From Diphasiastrum complanatum (taxonomy: Eukaryota > Streptophyta > Lycopodiopsida > Lycopodiales > Lycopodiaceae), in the NCBI GenBank assembly GCA_029204225.1, contig CM055110.1:32548299-32612298 (forward strand): DNA of 64,000 nt, written 5' to 3'. The notes under the pieces are model-generated. The model was not told the DNA's origin and searched no databases. It was given only the letters and a program-made list of their open reading frames with translations. Position numbers and translations under genes: made by a program. Shown one piece after another: positions 32,406-44,567 of this stretch; the stretch's first letter is position 1; each line of letters begins with the position of its first letter.

Positions 32406-33310
32406 TTATCCCACCCCTAATGTGTTGCAGGATCCACTGCAACTCATATTGGATGATGTCGCTCCGCTTTGCATTGGCATCTTTGATCGTCACTTGGAAA
32501 AGCATAGATCCTAGTTCGCTTACATAAACCCAAGTGCTTATTGTCGCTAGTCTTTATCACAAAAACTGTCTTTCACAAATTGCCATGATTGGATTAGAAT
32601 GTCTTATTGCTATAGGTGGTTGACATTCTCAAAATTGGAGAGCTCCCAGCAACTTCATAACTTGCATGCTCGAGTGCTTTCCTCATGTCTCTTTGTTTAG
32701 TCACTTGTATCTGCCATTGACGATTTCATCTTTGGTTTCTTGGCAGATTCCACCTTTGGTTTCTTTTGGGAGGTCTATATCCTCCATTTGCCTCTGGGGG
32801 TTTCCGTGGTTCTTCTCTCAGTTGAAGTTCCAGTCTTGTCGATGCTCTTTTCTGATAGGTAGCACAAATCTTGGTTATCAGTCTCAAGGGGATGGATTCA
32901 TCAAAAATTGGTGGTAGGAATAGTTTTGGATGGATGGTTTAGTAACGGTAAGGAAACATGATGAAGACTTGGTGGTAGGGTGAAGGAACTGATAGTTCTA
33001 CGATTGCAATCTTGGACCCTTGCAATGTCGAGCTTCGACCACCACTTGCTGGGTGAGGAGCTTGCTTTATTTGCAGGTTCACGGATGTCTTCATCTTTCA
33101 TTTTCTGCGGCTCTTTCTTTTGATTCGTTACTTTTGGATCTCTTTTGGCTTCACTAAGAGGGGATTTACCTATCATTACTCCAGAGAGTTTCTTTTGATT
33201 AAGATCGATCTGACTCATCTATTGTTTAAGTTTTGTCCTTTCCTTCTCAGCTTCCTGGATCTTTCTTTTTATTTCTTCTAGCTGCTTCGCCTGCTTTTGT
33301 AGGTCTTTTT
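32406..33310 (-). pseudogene. Gypsy-related internal region with coiled coil
   Basis: 33310-33200 (minus) reads a charged heptad-like stretch, LQKQAKQLEEIKRKIQEAEK, followed after a stop by MSQIDLNQKKLSGVMIGKSP and ASSSPSKWWSKLDIARVQ. Nearer the LTR, IKDANAKRSDIIQYELQWIL runs up to the purine tract. Position next to the LTR suggests the 3' internal part of a Gypsy or non-autonomous element. The protein is not identified; the coiled coil is inferred from composition. Confidence 0.45.
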
Positions 33311-34741
33311 CGGCTGAACAACCAATATAGGTGGTAATTGGTCTCCACAAGACGCTTGCAATGATCTATCAGCTGCTTCGGTAAGACTACCAAAAACTGG
33401 AAATTTCTCATAAGAACAGTAAACTAATGATAAACAAACAGATGGAAGGGAGAGTGGTGGTGACAACGGTAGATGGTGTGGACGATACACATGAGAATGG
33501 GCGCAGAAGTATGGCAAGAGGTTGGTTGAAGAAGGAGACTAGTTTTCCAATGCTTATGTTTCCCTTTTTGAAGGATCTTCGTCGTGACTGGGGTACTTCT
33601 TCTGATCGAGTCGCTTTGGATTGCCCATCTGTCTTCTTAGCCTTGTCATTGTCGACTTTGGGTTTGTGACCTTGGCTGCGGATCTTGCTGGTGTTGTTGC
33701 TAGCAACGTAACTGCTCCAATGGATCCAAGCAAATCCACTCTCCCCCCCCCCAAAAAAAAAAAAAAATCTGTTGGTGGGGATGTTGTTGCTGGTGACTGT
33801 TCATGCTCAGGATTGAATCGGCGTGTGGAACACGTAGTTGAAACTCATTGAACATGTGACTGGACTAAAGATTGAACAAATTTTAACTAAATTTGTCTCA
33901 ATCTTGCTGTACTTGACTCAAAGAATAATATGACAATGAGGTGTAGGAATCAACTCTAACTTGTCATGGATTTCTCATAGTTTTCAAAAATTTGAAACTG
34001 CTGTACATGGTAATCTGAAGATGGATAGATGAATGAAAATATGTTCTAGAGATACTCTACAGAAGACTCTCGTGCAGTAGCTATTCCTCATGCAAAAATC
34101 AGTCACACAAAATAGGTGAAGAGAAACAAGGAAATAAACAAACGTTACAGATAGTGAGAACTGTATAGCACTTGTTGAACAAAACTTGCATTCATCAACA
34201 TTGATAATGTACCTTGATAGTTGCAATATTTCAGTTGTTTTGTAGAGTAATGTGAGTTACTCTGACATGCCCTTGTCAAACCAAGACAGGGTTGGTGACA
34301 CTAAAATCTATCATCATGGATAACAGATGTTGTAAGATATAGTGTGAGATGCAGGTATGGGTGAGGTACTATGTCCTGAAGACCTCTTTGAACAAGATAT
34401 TCAAAACCGAATCTCTAAATGGATTTTCGAATCCTAGATGTATTGTGTATTGGCACATTGGAAATATTATTTGCATGTGGAAAGACAGATAGATTGGAGT
34501 TTGTAGAAAGGGAGAAAAATTGTCAATTCCCTGTGGAGGTTGCTCGTGGTTGGACATTGTAGCAGATGACGAAATATCGGTTTCACTTTCTTTTCACAAG
34601 GACTCATTTCATATTGTCTTTTTTCATTATAGAGCTGGTGTATTGGATGGTGATGTAGTAGAAGTTTACAAGAAACTTCTCTATTGAGCAGCAGATTTAA
34701 CTGCTGGTTGCTATGGTGCTCATGTTGTTGTCATGAGAATC
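33311..34741. other. Unidentified DNA
   Basis: Contains a C10-A15 homopolymer pair (33742-33767). Open frames on both strands (33427-33669 and 33754-33554) are not recognised. Nothing else seen. Confidence 0.35.
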
Positions 34742-36138
34742 CTATTTTGATTCATAACTGACATGACGGGCAGGTAGGATCTTAGTTGGTTCTTTTGGAC
34801 AGTCTTTGAAACTGTGTTTTCGGATACAATCGGGACACTCAACATGGTATTGGGTCTTAACTGGACAATCAATCATGAAGTGGCCGGTTTCACCACAGAT
34901 GTAACATCTGGTGTGCAGAGGCCCTTGTATAACGGTGTAGCCATCTTGTATGGCTAGTGGTTTTGGACTTGCTGGTGGATATTCATGATAAGGCAAGGCA
35001 TTTCCAGATTATGATGGGTGTTCTTCATATTGTTGAACTGTATGTGCTTGAATAGGTCGATATGAAGGACAAGCATCAACAGGATGCGTAGCCCGGCAGT
35101 GTGGGCACCATATTGGTTTTCATCTATAAGGTACCTATGTAGGGTTTGACTGACCAGGCATACTGCTTTGGATAGACTTCAGGGTAGTTTGAAACTCATT
35201 GGTGAGTTTCTCCATTTGAAGTTGGTGTTGCTTATTAAGCAATGCCAGTTGTGATTTCCAAAAGCTGATCTCGGGTGTCCTTGATCGGCTTCGAGTCATG
35301 GACAGGAGCACGTGGTGCTTGCATTTCCCTAGATTCGTCAATATCTGATCCTTTGTCTTCTTCCTTGATGGCATCAGACATAGCTAACTTTAGGCTCGTA
35401 TATTCATCATTGGATTTAAGCTCGCGTCTAATCCATCTTGGAAGACCGACTAAGAACCAAATGATGAGCATTTGTTCAGAGGGTTGTTCTTGTACTTGAC
35501 TATACTTTTGAGACGTTTGAAACGCTCAATATAGTCTCATACTAGTTCGTGTTCTGTCATTTTGATATTACTTAGCTTGACAAAAGGGCTTTCTATCAAG
35601 CAAAATGGCTTGAAGCGTTTGATAAAGGCCTCCTTCAAGAGTGACCAGTCACGTTTATCTTCATGATCAAGGTTAAAAAACCATTCTCGTGCTCGATCGA
35701 TCATGGTCATCGAGAAGAGTTGAATCATGGCGTCGGATGATGTCTCGCCATATACATCACATGCATTCTCAAAGATTTGCAAAAATCTTTGAGGGTCTGA
35801 ACTGCCGTCAAACTCTGGTAGATCCAGCTTGGGTGTACGTCTTTCAAGATGAGCTCTGTGGGTAGCGAGGACTCCATTAAGGTTGGTTCTGGCCTGTGAG
35901 GGGTCAGCACCATAAAAACAGGGTCGTGCGGGTGAAGACTCGGCTCTATCAGGTTCTTGTCCATTGAACAAGTTTGTGGATGGCTCTTGGAGTTCGGCTC
36001 TCATTCGGTAGAACCTATGACGTCTGATTTGTTCAGCTTCACGGGACCTGATCTCGTATGGATAATCTTCTGGGATTTGAGGATTGTTTTGTTGGTAATT
36101 GGGTACTGGGGTATGAGTTGCTGGTGTTTTTGGATTTT
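34742..36138 (-). pseudogene. Gypsy gag with zinc knuckle
   Basis: The minus-strand gag begins without a clear ATG near 36138 (IPEDYPYEIRSREAEQIRRH), then MRAELQEPSTNLFNG, KLDLPEFDGSSDPQRFLQIF and MIDRAREWFFNLDHEDKRDW. After a frameshift near 35530 come WFLVGLPRWIRREL and QMEKLTNEFQTTLKSIQSSM. After another break, 34996-34742 carries CYICGETGHFMIDC, a CCHC zinc knuckle for RNA packaging, then a second cysteine-rich stretch (CPDCIRKHSFKDC). It is the complete gag of a relative of 30180-31125 and is more complete at the 3' end. Protease and pol do not follow. Confidence 0.85.
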
Positions 36139-36251
36139 ATAGGGTTTTTGGTGTTTTTCAATTTTTTAGAGTGTTGAAGGAAGTGAAGGTGGAGACTCCG
36201 TATAAAAAGGGCTTTCTACTGGTATGAGTTTTGTTTTTTGAAATTTTTTTG

Positions 36252-36272
36252 GTTTAGGGTTTAGGGTTTAGA
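36252..36272 (+). repeat. Short interstitial telomere-like repeat
   Basis: Three TTTAGGG-type units inside a T-rich stretch near the Gypsy leader. Confidence 0.7.
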
Positions 36273-36387
36273 GTTTTTTTTTTTCCAGGCTCAACGATGT
36301 TACAAAGATGGTGGTTTGGTCGGAATAGCAATCAGAGGTGTTAATCAAAAGTTATGGTCTGATCGAGATGGGTGTTACTTGTTCCGG

Positions 36388-36985
36388 TCGAGCTTTGGCC
36401 TGATTGCTTCGGTTGAGAACTCTCAAATCCCTTCGGTCGAGATTTGATCGCTGCCTTCGGCTCCGGTTGAGATTTGAGCAGGCGCTTTGGCTCTGGTTGA
36501 GATTTGAGCAGGCGCTTCGGCTCCGGTCGAGATCACTTCGGCTTCGATCGAGATCTGAACGGACACTTCGGCTTCGGTCGAGATCTGAATGAGCACTTCG
36601 ACTTCAGTCGAGATCTGGGCGGGCACTTCGACTGAGACTTCAGCAGACACTTTGGTCAAGACTTCGGCTGACGCTTCAGTCGAGATTTCAGTGAACACTT
36701 TGATTGAGATTTCAGGGAGCACTTCGGTCGAGATATCAGCAAACACTTCGGGTGAGATTCCAGCGAGCGCTTCGGTCGAGATTTCATTGAGAACTCCGGT
36801 TGAGATGTGAGCGTGAGCTCCGATTGAGATTTCAAGTTTTTTCTTTTGTTTTGTTTTTGATGCACCTACTTTGCATCGGTCAAGATGGTAAGAGAGAGAG
36901 GCTCAGCTGAGATGGAAGAGAAGGTGTTCGGTTGAGATGTGAGAGAGGGTGCTCGGTTGAGATGGAAGAGAAGGTGTTCAGTTGA
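36388..36985 (-). repeat. 24- to 30-bp tandem array in Gypsy leader
   Basis: Units with core 'tcggtcgagatttcagcgag' (plus strand), the complement of the array at 29215-29990. Units at 36720-36830 are 24 bp; those nearer 36500-36620 are 30 bp. It is open in several frames. Confidence 0.88.
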
Positions 36986-37195
36986 GCTCCTACATGGTCA
37001 TTCCATCTTTCGGGATTCACCATGAGGCTTACACAGTTCTTGCATGTCTTTCCTAGCTAGTATTTCTCGGCTCTCATACTCGGCTCTCAGTCTTCATTAG
37101 TCTCGTCTTCTCAGAGACCTCCTCGGTCTAAGGTGAGAGGTGCTCTTGAGTTGCTCTGTCAGAGTATCTTGGGGATTCGTGAGAATCAGCCAACA
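36986..37195 (-). repeat. Truncated Gypsy LTR start
   Basis: Minus strand from TGTTGGCTGATTCT at 37195. After about 205 bp ('ccatgtaggagc') the LTR ends abruptly and the leader array begins, so most of the LTR and the primer-binding site are deleted. Confidence 0.78.
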
Positions 37196-37257
37196 TTGAT
37201 GGAAGCCATTGTTTGAATAACCTGGCTTTGAGAACCTTAATACTCGGATACCACTAT
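37196..37257 (-). other. Copia primer site and gag start
   Basis: Minus strand: TGGTATCCGAG (37243-37253), a variant initiator Met-tRNA site, then a short leader and ATGGCTTCCATCAATG, a typical Copia gag start, cut off by the Gypsy LTR end at 37195. Confidence 0.5.
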
Positions 37258-38040
37258 TGGAATCTTTTGAACGATCAACCCACTCTGATACAGAGTGTTG
37301 GTATGCTCTATTTAGGTCAAAACGTTAGAAGCGTGAATGAGCACACTTGAATGCTCTATTTCAATGCTGGAAAGACTCAAATTCCTTATGAAAAGCTTAG
37401 ATAGAATCAATCTATGTAGTTGTAGCTACTACTTCATCTTACAAAAAATCATCTTCCGGGTAATAGACTGACACTGCAGATTTGATTTAAGTTTATGAAC
37501 AGTAGATCATGTTTAGTAACAACGGAAGTATATCTACTGTAAGCAAGCATCAAATTCATTCATAGATTACACACCATAGGCAAAATGGCGCAACTCTAAT
37601 TTCATAAATAAGTTTACAACAACGCTTTCAAGTGCTATCTGTTTTTCAGATCAGCATGTCGGTGCAAGAGAGGTATTCTCTCTTACGAGGACTCTAGCTA
37701 CTGCTAATTCTATATCTGTTTGTGTGACAATGTGTGTCTGCTAGTACATGACTAACACTCAATCCGAATGTGGGATGCATGGCTTTAATAGCTACTCTGG
37801 AGTTACAAATGGATACCACTATGCTACATCAAGGAGCTATGCATAAGGCTAGAGCACTGGATGCAGTGACAAAAATAGACGCATCTGGAATTGGATAGCC
37901 CATCCAATCAAGGAAGATACTGAGGAAGAAGACTTTCAAATGTCTGTTGCTTGGATCCTGTCAACCCATGCAAAACTATTGCAACTTGAGGCTTTTCTGT
38001 TTTTCATCAATCTCTTCTTCAATGATCTTATCAAATCTAT
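37258..38040 (-). repeat. Probable Copia LTR (outer end unknown)
   Basis: The inner end is set by the primer site at 37243-37253. No coding sequence was seen; the outer boundary could not be located. Confidence 0.4.
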
Positions 38041-38287
38041 GGGATCAGTTGTAGATCAAAGGTTCTTTATGAAGAATTCTTGTTGCAACCTTGTTCTACG
38101 CTAAAAGTTGAGACAACAAAATCTGATGGTAGATGGCTATTGAAAAGAATAATACAAGAAAAGATGTTTCTTACTCAGGTCGGCCAAATATCTTCGACTA
38201 CCACCAACGGATTCATGAAGCATGGCACCAACAAAAGAGCTACATGGTCTTCATTTTTGAGGGCAAAAATGCTTAAAGTAGGGGGAG
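38041..38287 (+). pseudogene. Retroelement 3' internal tail and purine tract
   Basis: Short frames without a known domain end in 'aaagtagggggag' (a polypurine tract) directly before TGTCATGTGCTGC at 38288. Confidence 0.45.
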
Positions 38288-38540
38288 TGTCATGTGCTGC
38301 ATGTAATTAGCCCATGAGCTTACTAATGAATTGCCAAAAGATCCATTTTAGAAGCCCATTGACAGCCATAAAGCAAAGAGTTGATCATCTAGAGCACTGC
38401 CAAGCAGTATCCAGATAATTACTTCTGTTAACATTGACAAGAGATTCTTGCGCTAACATTAGCGCCAAATGCCATTGATAGTCTTCTTGCATTTCGATCC
38501 ATAGAACTCGTTTTACCAGCCCATCTTTCAGTGTTCATTT
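38288..38540 (+). repeat. LTR start, TGTCATGTGC family
   Basis: The first 52 bp match 22510-22561; the right end is not found. Confidence 0.6.
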
Positions 38541-39690
38541 TTGTTTGTGTTGTTTGCTCTCCTCAATTTCTATTTCCCACAAGCACGCATTTTATATTGT
38601 TTGTCAGATCATGATTGCTTCAAATCTGTGCAAACTCACCCCAGCATTTCAGAAAACCCCACCATCGCACTGCCACTTTTTGACCGTCATTTTTTTTTAT
38701 TTTCGATTTATTCAAGTTTTTGAGTTTCTCAAACTTTTTTGAATTGCCTCAGTTTTCATCTGCCATGCATCTGCCAAACACTTCAAACAAAAAAATTCAA
38801 AAAAATTTAATCTGACGATCCCATCCGACAATTCCATCTGAAGATTGCATCTGATGACTACAAAAAAACCCAAAAAACAGTATAAATTTTCTCTCAGACA
38901 ACTACATCTGTCATTTTTTCTCAAATCAATATTTTCTATTTTTTCGAGTTTCTCAGAAATTTTTTAAGTTTTCTGAATTTTTTGAGTTTGTTCATTTTTT
39001 CGAATTTAAAAAAAAAAACTTTGTATCCGATGATTGCATATGACGAACTGCACAAAAAGACTTTTTTGACGATTGCATCCAACGACCTATCAAAAAAAAC
39101 TTCTTTGACGTTTGCATCCGACGAGTCTAATTTTTTCGAGTTTCTTAACTTCCAAATTTTTCTTGATTTTTTAATTTTTCGAGTTTCTAAATAGATTTTT
39201 CCATCCGACGCTGCATTGCTGCTGGTGGCCATCTTCTCGCTTTTATGCTCCACGAATTCGGTTATAATAGTGAATCTTCCAGTTCGTTCTGTTTTTTATT
39301 GTCTGTTCCATGTCTTGCCATGCTCTTTTTTCAAGCATACGCATTCAATCGTGTCTTTGCATTCCGATTTGCAGCAAAACACCACCGACAGATGTTCAAG
39401 AAAACCACTGACACACTGCTCCCAAATGTTTCTTAAACCACACATGTTCCCATTAAAGTCCATTTTCTGAGAGAGAACCGATGACCTATTCTCTCTAGAG
39501 CCAACGAATCCATCTCCCAATGCATCCCAAACTTCCATCCAACAAAGCATTCTCATTTCAATTTGCATCCGACACCCTTCATCTGCATTTGCATCCGCCG
39601 CCCTCATCTGCAGATTGCATTCGGAGCCTATCTCCAATGTTTCTGACACTCATCTCCATTTTCATCTGTCGTCTTGATCTTCAGATTGTA
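38541..39690. repeat. CATCCGACG-type low-complexity DNA
   Basis: Recurrent 'gcatccgacgac'-like phrases (38770-39210 and 39530-39620) mixed with 'tttttcgagtttct' runs. Open frames here arise from low complexity. No gene. Confidence 0.7.
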
Positions 39691-40985
39691 TTCCACGTCT
39701 TTTCTAATTTTTCGAGTTTTTCAAATTTTAGATTTTTCGATCCCTTGTAGTTTTTTTTCAGATCCCTTGTAGTTTTTTCATACTTTCACTTTTTCGATAC
39801 TTGACTCTAATTTTTCAAAAAAATTCGAGTTTTTCAAGTTTTTTGAAATTTTTTTTGACATCTTAACATTTTTGGAGTTTCTCAAGTTTTTTCAAAGTCT
39901 TTTTTAAGTTTTTCCATTGTTTTTTCAAAACCGTACATTGATTCATCCTCTCTAATTTTTGCATCCAATATATTTTTCCAACCCAGTTTTTGCATCCACC
40001 GCCTTTCTAGTTCCATCCTCCGTATTTTGATTTTTTTCGAGTTTTTCAAATTTTTGATATTTTTTCGAGTTTTTTCAAGTATTTAACTCTTTCGAGTTTT
40101 TCTAGTTTTGAAAATTTCCGAGTTTTCCGAGCTTTTAAATTTTTTGAGTTCTTTCGGATTTTATAAAATGTTCGAGTTTTTTCAACTTTTCAAGTTTTTC
40201 GGAGTTCCTTTGAAGTTTTTTGAGGTTTTTCGAGTTGTATCATAATTTTCAAGTTTCTACGATTTTTTAAGTTTCTTTCGATTTTTTTGATGTTTTCGAT
40301 TTTTTCACGTTTTTCGATTTATCCGATACTTTATGATTGTTTCGATACTTGACATTTTTCAGTCCCTTGTCATTTTTTCCATACTTAAAATTTTTGATAC
40401 GAGACTCGATGTTTTCCAGAATTTTCCAATAATGTATCGACTTGAACAATCTGAGATGTTTTCGATATCCGCAATCAGATTTTTTCGATACTTTATCAAC
40501 TCGAGTTTTTCGAGTTTTTTTCGAGTCACTGTAAATTTTTTCGATACTTGATATTTTTTATCTTTTATACATTTTTCGATACTTATCAAATTTTTGATCC
40601 TAGGTTTTTTCGAGCTCTTATTTTTTTGAGCCTCTATTTTCGAGTCATTAATTTTTCGATCTATTACTTTTTCGAGCCTAGATTTTTTTGATAGATTATT
40701 TGGATAATAGATTTTTCGAGTCCTGATTTTTCAAATTTTGTTTTCGAGTTTTATTTTTTTGAATTCTCTTTTTTCGAGTTCTCATTTTTCAAGTTTTTAT
40801 TTTTTGAGTTTAATTTTTCGAGTTTCATGTTTCGAATTTCATTTTTCAAATTTTATTTTTTGATCCAAATTTTATTCAATCCCTTATTTTCGATCTCTTA
40901 TTTTTTGACACCTTATAATTTTTTGATCCCATGTAAATTTTTTGATACCTTATATTTTTTTTTCATCCTCTGTCTTTTCGATCCA
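39691..40985. repeat. TTTTTCGAG-type low-complexity array
   Basis: About 1.3 kb of short, irregular variants of 'ttttttcgagtttttcaa' and 'tttcgatacttgat'. No fixed period. A second small block is at 43670-43960. Confidence 0.85.
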
Positions 40986-41689
40986 GTCTATTTTTTTTTT
41001 CCGATCTAGTTCCATCTGACGTCCATTGCATCCGCCAACTTCCATCCGACACCCTCCACCTTCATTTGCATCCGACATCCTTCCTCATTAGTTTCATCCG
41101 ACGTCCTCCATCTCAGTTCCATCCGATGCTCATTACATTCGCCAACCATTTGCATCCGCAAGTGCCTTCGAAATTCCATCCGCCAATGTCTTCCAACCAT
41201 TGCATCTGACGTCCTCTACCTTCATCTGCATCCAACACATTTGCATCCGCTACTGCATTTTGCTACATCTGTCCCTGCATTCCCTTTGCATTCCATAGTT
41301 GGCATCCGACGAGCTTCATAATACATCCGATGAGTTATCAAAGTTCTTCACCATTGTTCAGTTTTTTATGGTTGATTTGACATATCAATCATATCCTATC
41401 AGTTCAATCATATCTAAAAAACAATCAATATAGAATCCCATATTGCTAATCTGATTCTGGTATACGATTCAGTCAAAGACAAAATAGTCGAAGACATGTC
41501 CATTCATGACCAAGTACATCCGAGACTGTAATCAACAGAAGATCTGATAGGCCTCTAAACTGTTATTAAAGTTACATCCGACCAGCCCATCTGAGAGCTC
41601 CCATATTTTATATCTGACTCCTCAATCTCTCGTCACATCCGATTTTATGTCCAATGCTTGACTATTTCATATTGACTAAAATACATCCG
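40986..41689. repeat. CATCCGACG-type low-complexity DNA, second block
   Basis: 'catccgacgtcctccatct'-like units at 41010-41350 and sparser 'catccgat' to 41690. Confidence 0.75.
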
Positions 41690-43408
41690 ATGCTATATCT
41701 GATGGTTCATATACTTCCAAAATCCACTAAATATTAAAACTGAGGCTCTTTAGCCGAGGCTTCCATCTGAATGTTTTGAACTAACTTTTTTCCACCGAAC
41801 TCTTCAACTGAATCTTCACTAAGGAATTGAAACCGAGTCTCCTCGACCGAGGGGTTCAACCGAAGTTTTCCACCATAGGCACTATAGCATCCACTCTCTG
41901 ATGCATGAATTTTTTGTTTGACAAGCACTCTGCATTTATCATCTCTCTATAAATGGGAAGTCATACTTGTAGAATAGCTCAAGAATGAATTTTTTAATTT
42001 ATCTATCCATCTCCAAATCACCTTGTAGAGAGTTTAGGATATTGGTGCATATCCAAGTTTTTGAGAGATCCACGTCACTTCAAAGTTGCTTCTTGCATAT
42101 AATTCAGATATTGGTCTTCGAGTCAACTACAGAAACATTGTGAAAATATGGTCCAACGTGCTTCGACCAATTGTTCCAACCGAGGGCTCCACCAAATGTT
42201 CTACCTGAGTGCCACGACCAAGTGCTCTTATAGAGCGCTCCAATCACCTCGGCTTCTGCCAAATCTCTTGATCGAACTTCAACAAAATTTTTCAGCCAAG
42301 GTAATCTAGCAGAAGCAATTATCTAAAGGCTCAACTGATGGCATCAACCGACAGATCAATCAAATGAGTCCTTCATTCAATGAAAGTCCATCTTGGATAC
42401 TATCAAAGATCCAGAGGTAGCAGCTGCATGTACCTATATCACCAAATGTGCAGTAGTGAGACAATCTTCATGAAGAGAAATGCAGATTGTAGACTAGCTG
42501 AGCAGGACCAGACAAACATCACCTGCCACTTCCTCACCACAGCTGCAATTGATCCGATGCTATGTATGATGGTTCGTATACTTCCAAAATCCACTGAATG
42601 TTAAAACCAAGGCTCTTTAGCCAAGGCTTTCATCCGAATATTTTGAACCAACTCTCTTCCACCGAACTCTTCAACTGAATCTCCACTAAGGAACTCAAAC
42701 CGAGTCTCCTCGATCGAGGGGTTCAACCGAAGTTTTCCACCATAGGCACTATAGCATCCACTCTCTGATGCATGAATTTTTTGTTTGACAAGCACTCCGC
42801 ATTTATCAACTCTCTGTAAATGGCAAGTCATACTTGTAGAATAGTTCAAGAATGAATTTTTTTATTTATCTATCCATCTCCAAATCACCTTGTAGAGAGT
42901 TTAGGATATTGGTGTATATCCAAGTTTTTGAGAGATCCATGTCACTTCAAAGTTGCTTCCTCCATATAATTCAGATATTGGTCTTCGAGTCAACTACAGA
43001 GACATTGTGAAAATTTGGTCCAACGTGCTTCGACCAATTGTTCCAACTGAGCGCTCCACCAAATATTCTACCTGAGTGCCACGACCAAGTGCTCTTATAG
43101 AGCGCTCCAATCACCTCGACTTCTGCCAAATCTCTTGAGCGAACTTCAACAAAAATTTTCAACCAAGGCATTAGAGCCGAAGCAATTATTTAAAGGCTCA
43201 ACCGATGGCATCAACTGACAGACCAGTCAAATGAGTCCTTCATTCAATGGAAGTCCAGCTTGGATACTATCAAAGATAGCAGCTGCATGTACCTATATCA
43301 CCAAATGTGCAGTAGTGAGACAATCTTTATGAAGAGGAACGCAGATTGCAGACTAACTGAGCAGGACCAGACAAACATCACCTGCCACTTCCTCACCACA
43401 GCTGCAAT
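41690..43408 (+). repeat. Tandem duplication of about 860 bp
   Basis: 41690-42545 and 42555-43408 match over their length with a small percentage of differences and small indels (the second copy lacks 'ccagaggtag'). Inside are degenerate 'cttcgaccaa' and 'ctccaaccgag' phrases similar in style to the Gypsy leader repeats. No coding signal. Confidence 0.9.
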
Positions 43409-44099
43409 TGATGGATACTCAGCAACCACAATCACCACAAGTGCAATCCCCTGCTGCTACAAGATCCAGGTCCCCATCACCAACTGGGACATTCCAACAA
43501 CCGTCATAGGCAACAGTTTCAGGGGAGGGAGAAAGGGAGCTTCGACACCCTTCATCTGCATTTGCATCCGTCATCCTAATCTGTAGATTGCATCTGACGC
43601 CCATCTCCAATATTTCTGACACCCATTTCCATTTGCATATGTCACATTTGCATCCACCGTCCTGATCTTCAGATTTTCAAATTTTGGATTTTTCAATCCC
43701 TTGTAAAAAAAAATTTCTTTTTCGATCCCTTATAATTTTTTCATACTTTCAATTTTTCGATACTTAATTTTTCAGAATTTGTTGAGTTTTTCAAGTTTTT
43801 TGGAATTTTTTGATATTAAAATATTTTGGAGTTTTTCAAGTATTTTCAAAGTTTTTTCGAGGTTTTTTCAGTGTTTTTTCAAAATCGTACATTGTTCCAT
43901 CCTCTGTAATTTTTCCATCCAATATATTTTTTTGACCCAATTTTTGCATCCGCCGTCTTTCTAGTTCCATCTAATGGACTTCCTATATTTTCTCTCCAAT
44001 GAGCATTGAGTTTATTGACAAGTAGACATGTCTTAGGCCTATGTGAAATTTTGTGTAAGGAAGGTTCCAAATAAAATAAAAATCACTATTGTCTTTTAT
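43409..44099. repeat. Low-complexity tail upstream of the P450
   Basis: 43550-43660 repeats the 39545-39660 CATCCG-type phrases; 43670-43960 repeats the TTTTTCGAG-type array and the 'cgtacattgttccatcctct' phrase of 39940. A long-range duplication of 39.5-40.0 kb is likely. Confidence 0.7.
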
Positions 44100-44181
44100 A
44101 GGGCAGGGTCATCGGCTCTATGGGCCGGCCCCCAACACTCCAAAGCCTTAATATGTATCATACCTCGTCTTCACGCAAACG

Positions 44182-44444
44182 ATGACCTCTTCGTGTGTGA
44201 GTAGTAGTAGTAGAAGAAGAAGATTGAAGATGTTGCAGATTGCTCTTATCACTGCTCTTGTACTGCTATTCATCACCTCCATAGCTATAGGTGCTCGCTC
44301 CAGAAAGAGTAGTAATAATGTGCAGATCAATAAATTGCATGGTGCACAGTTGCCAAAGGGAAACTGGTCTTTGCCATGGATCGGCGAAAGCTTCACTTTC
44401 TACAGCCAGGGTCCATTCCAATTCTACTCCCAGCACATCGCCAG
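44182..44444 (+). CDS. Cytochrome P450 exon 1 (CYP85 clan, CYP707-like)
   Basis: ATG at 44182. After a basic N-terminus comes a membrane anchor (MLQIALITALVLLFITSIAI), a linker, and the proline-rich hinge LPKGNWSLPWIGESFTFYSQ, characteristic of plant CYP85-clan enzymes such as CYP707 (ABA 8'-hydroxylase), CYP90 and CYP716. It ends HIA-R at a GT donor (44445). The intron is 123 bp and phase-compatible with exon 2. P450s of this clan are ER membrane monooxygenases acting on hormones or triterpenoids. The exact subfamily and substrate cannot be set from this part. Upstream, 44100-44181 has 'tgggccggcc' and a weak TATA-like 'cttaatatg', within repeat-rich DNA. Confidence 0.82.
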
Positions 44445-44567
44445 GTATATATTGTTCGTTCCCTTTTCAACTACATGATCAATATTATAGCTTACCTCAC
44501 TCTGAATGTTTTGTTCAGCAGCATGAATCCACTCCTATTTGAAGCATGAAGCTCTGTAATTTGACAG

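Noticed and set aside
36404-36865. Several overlapping frames on both strands (ISTEV-type and RLRSR-type peptides)
   Set aside because: By-products of codon-length tandem repeats; no homology to a protein. The phase itself is kept as a finding.
39690-40985. Short F/S/K-rich frames in the low-complexity zone
   Set aside because: Composition follows the TTTTTCGAG motif; no start context, no domain, frames on both strands.
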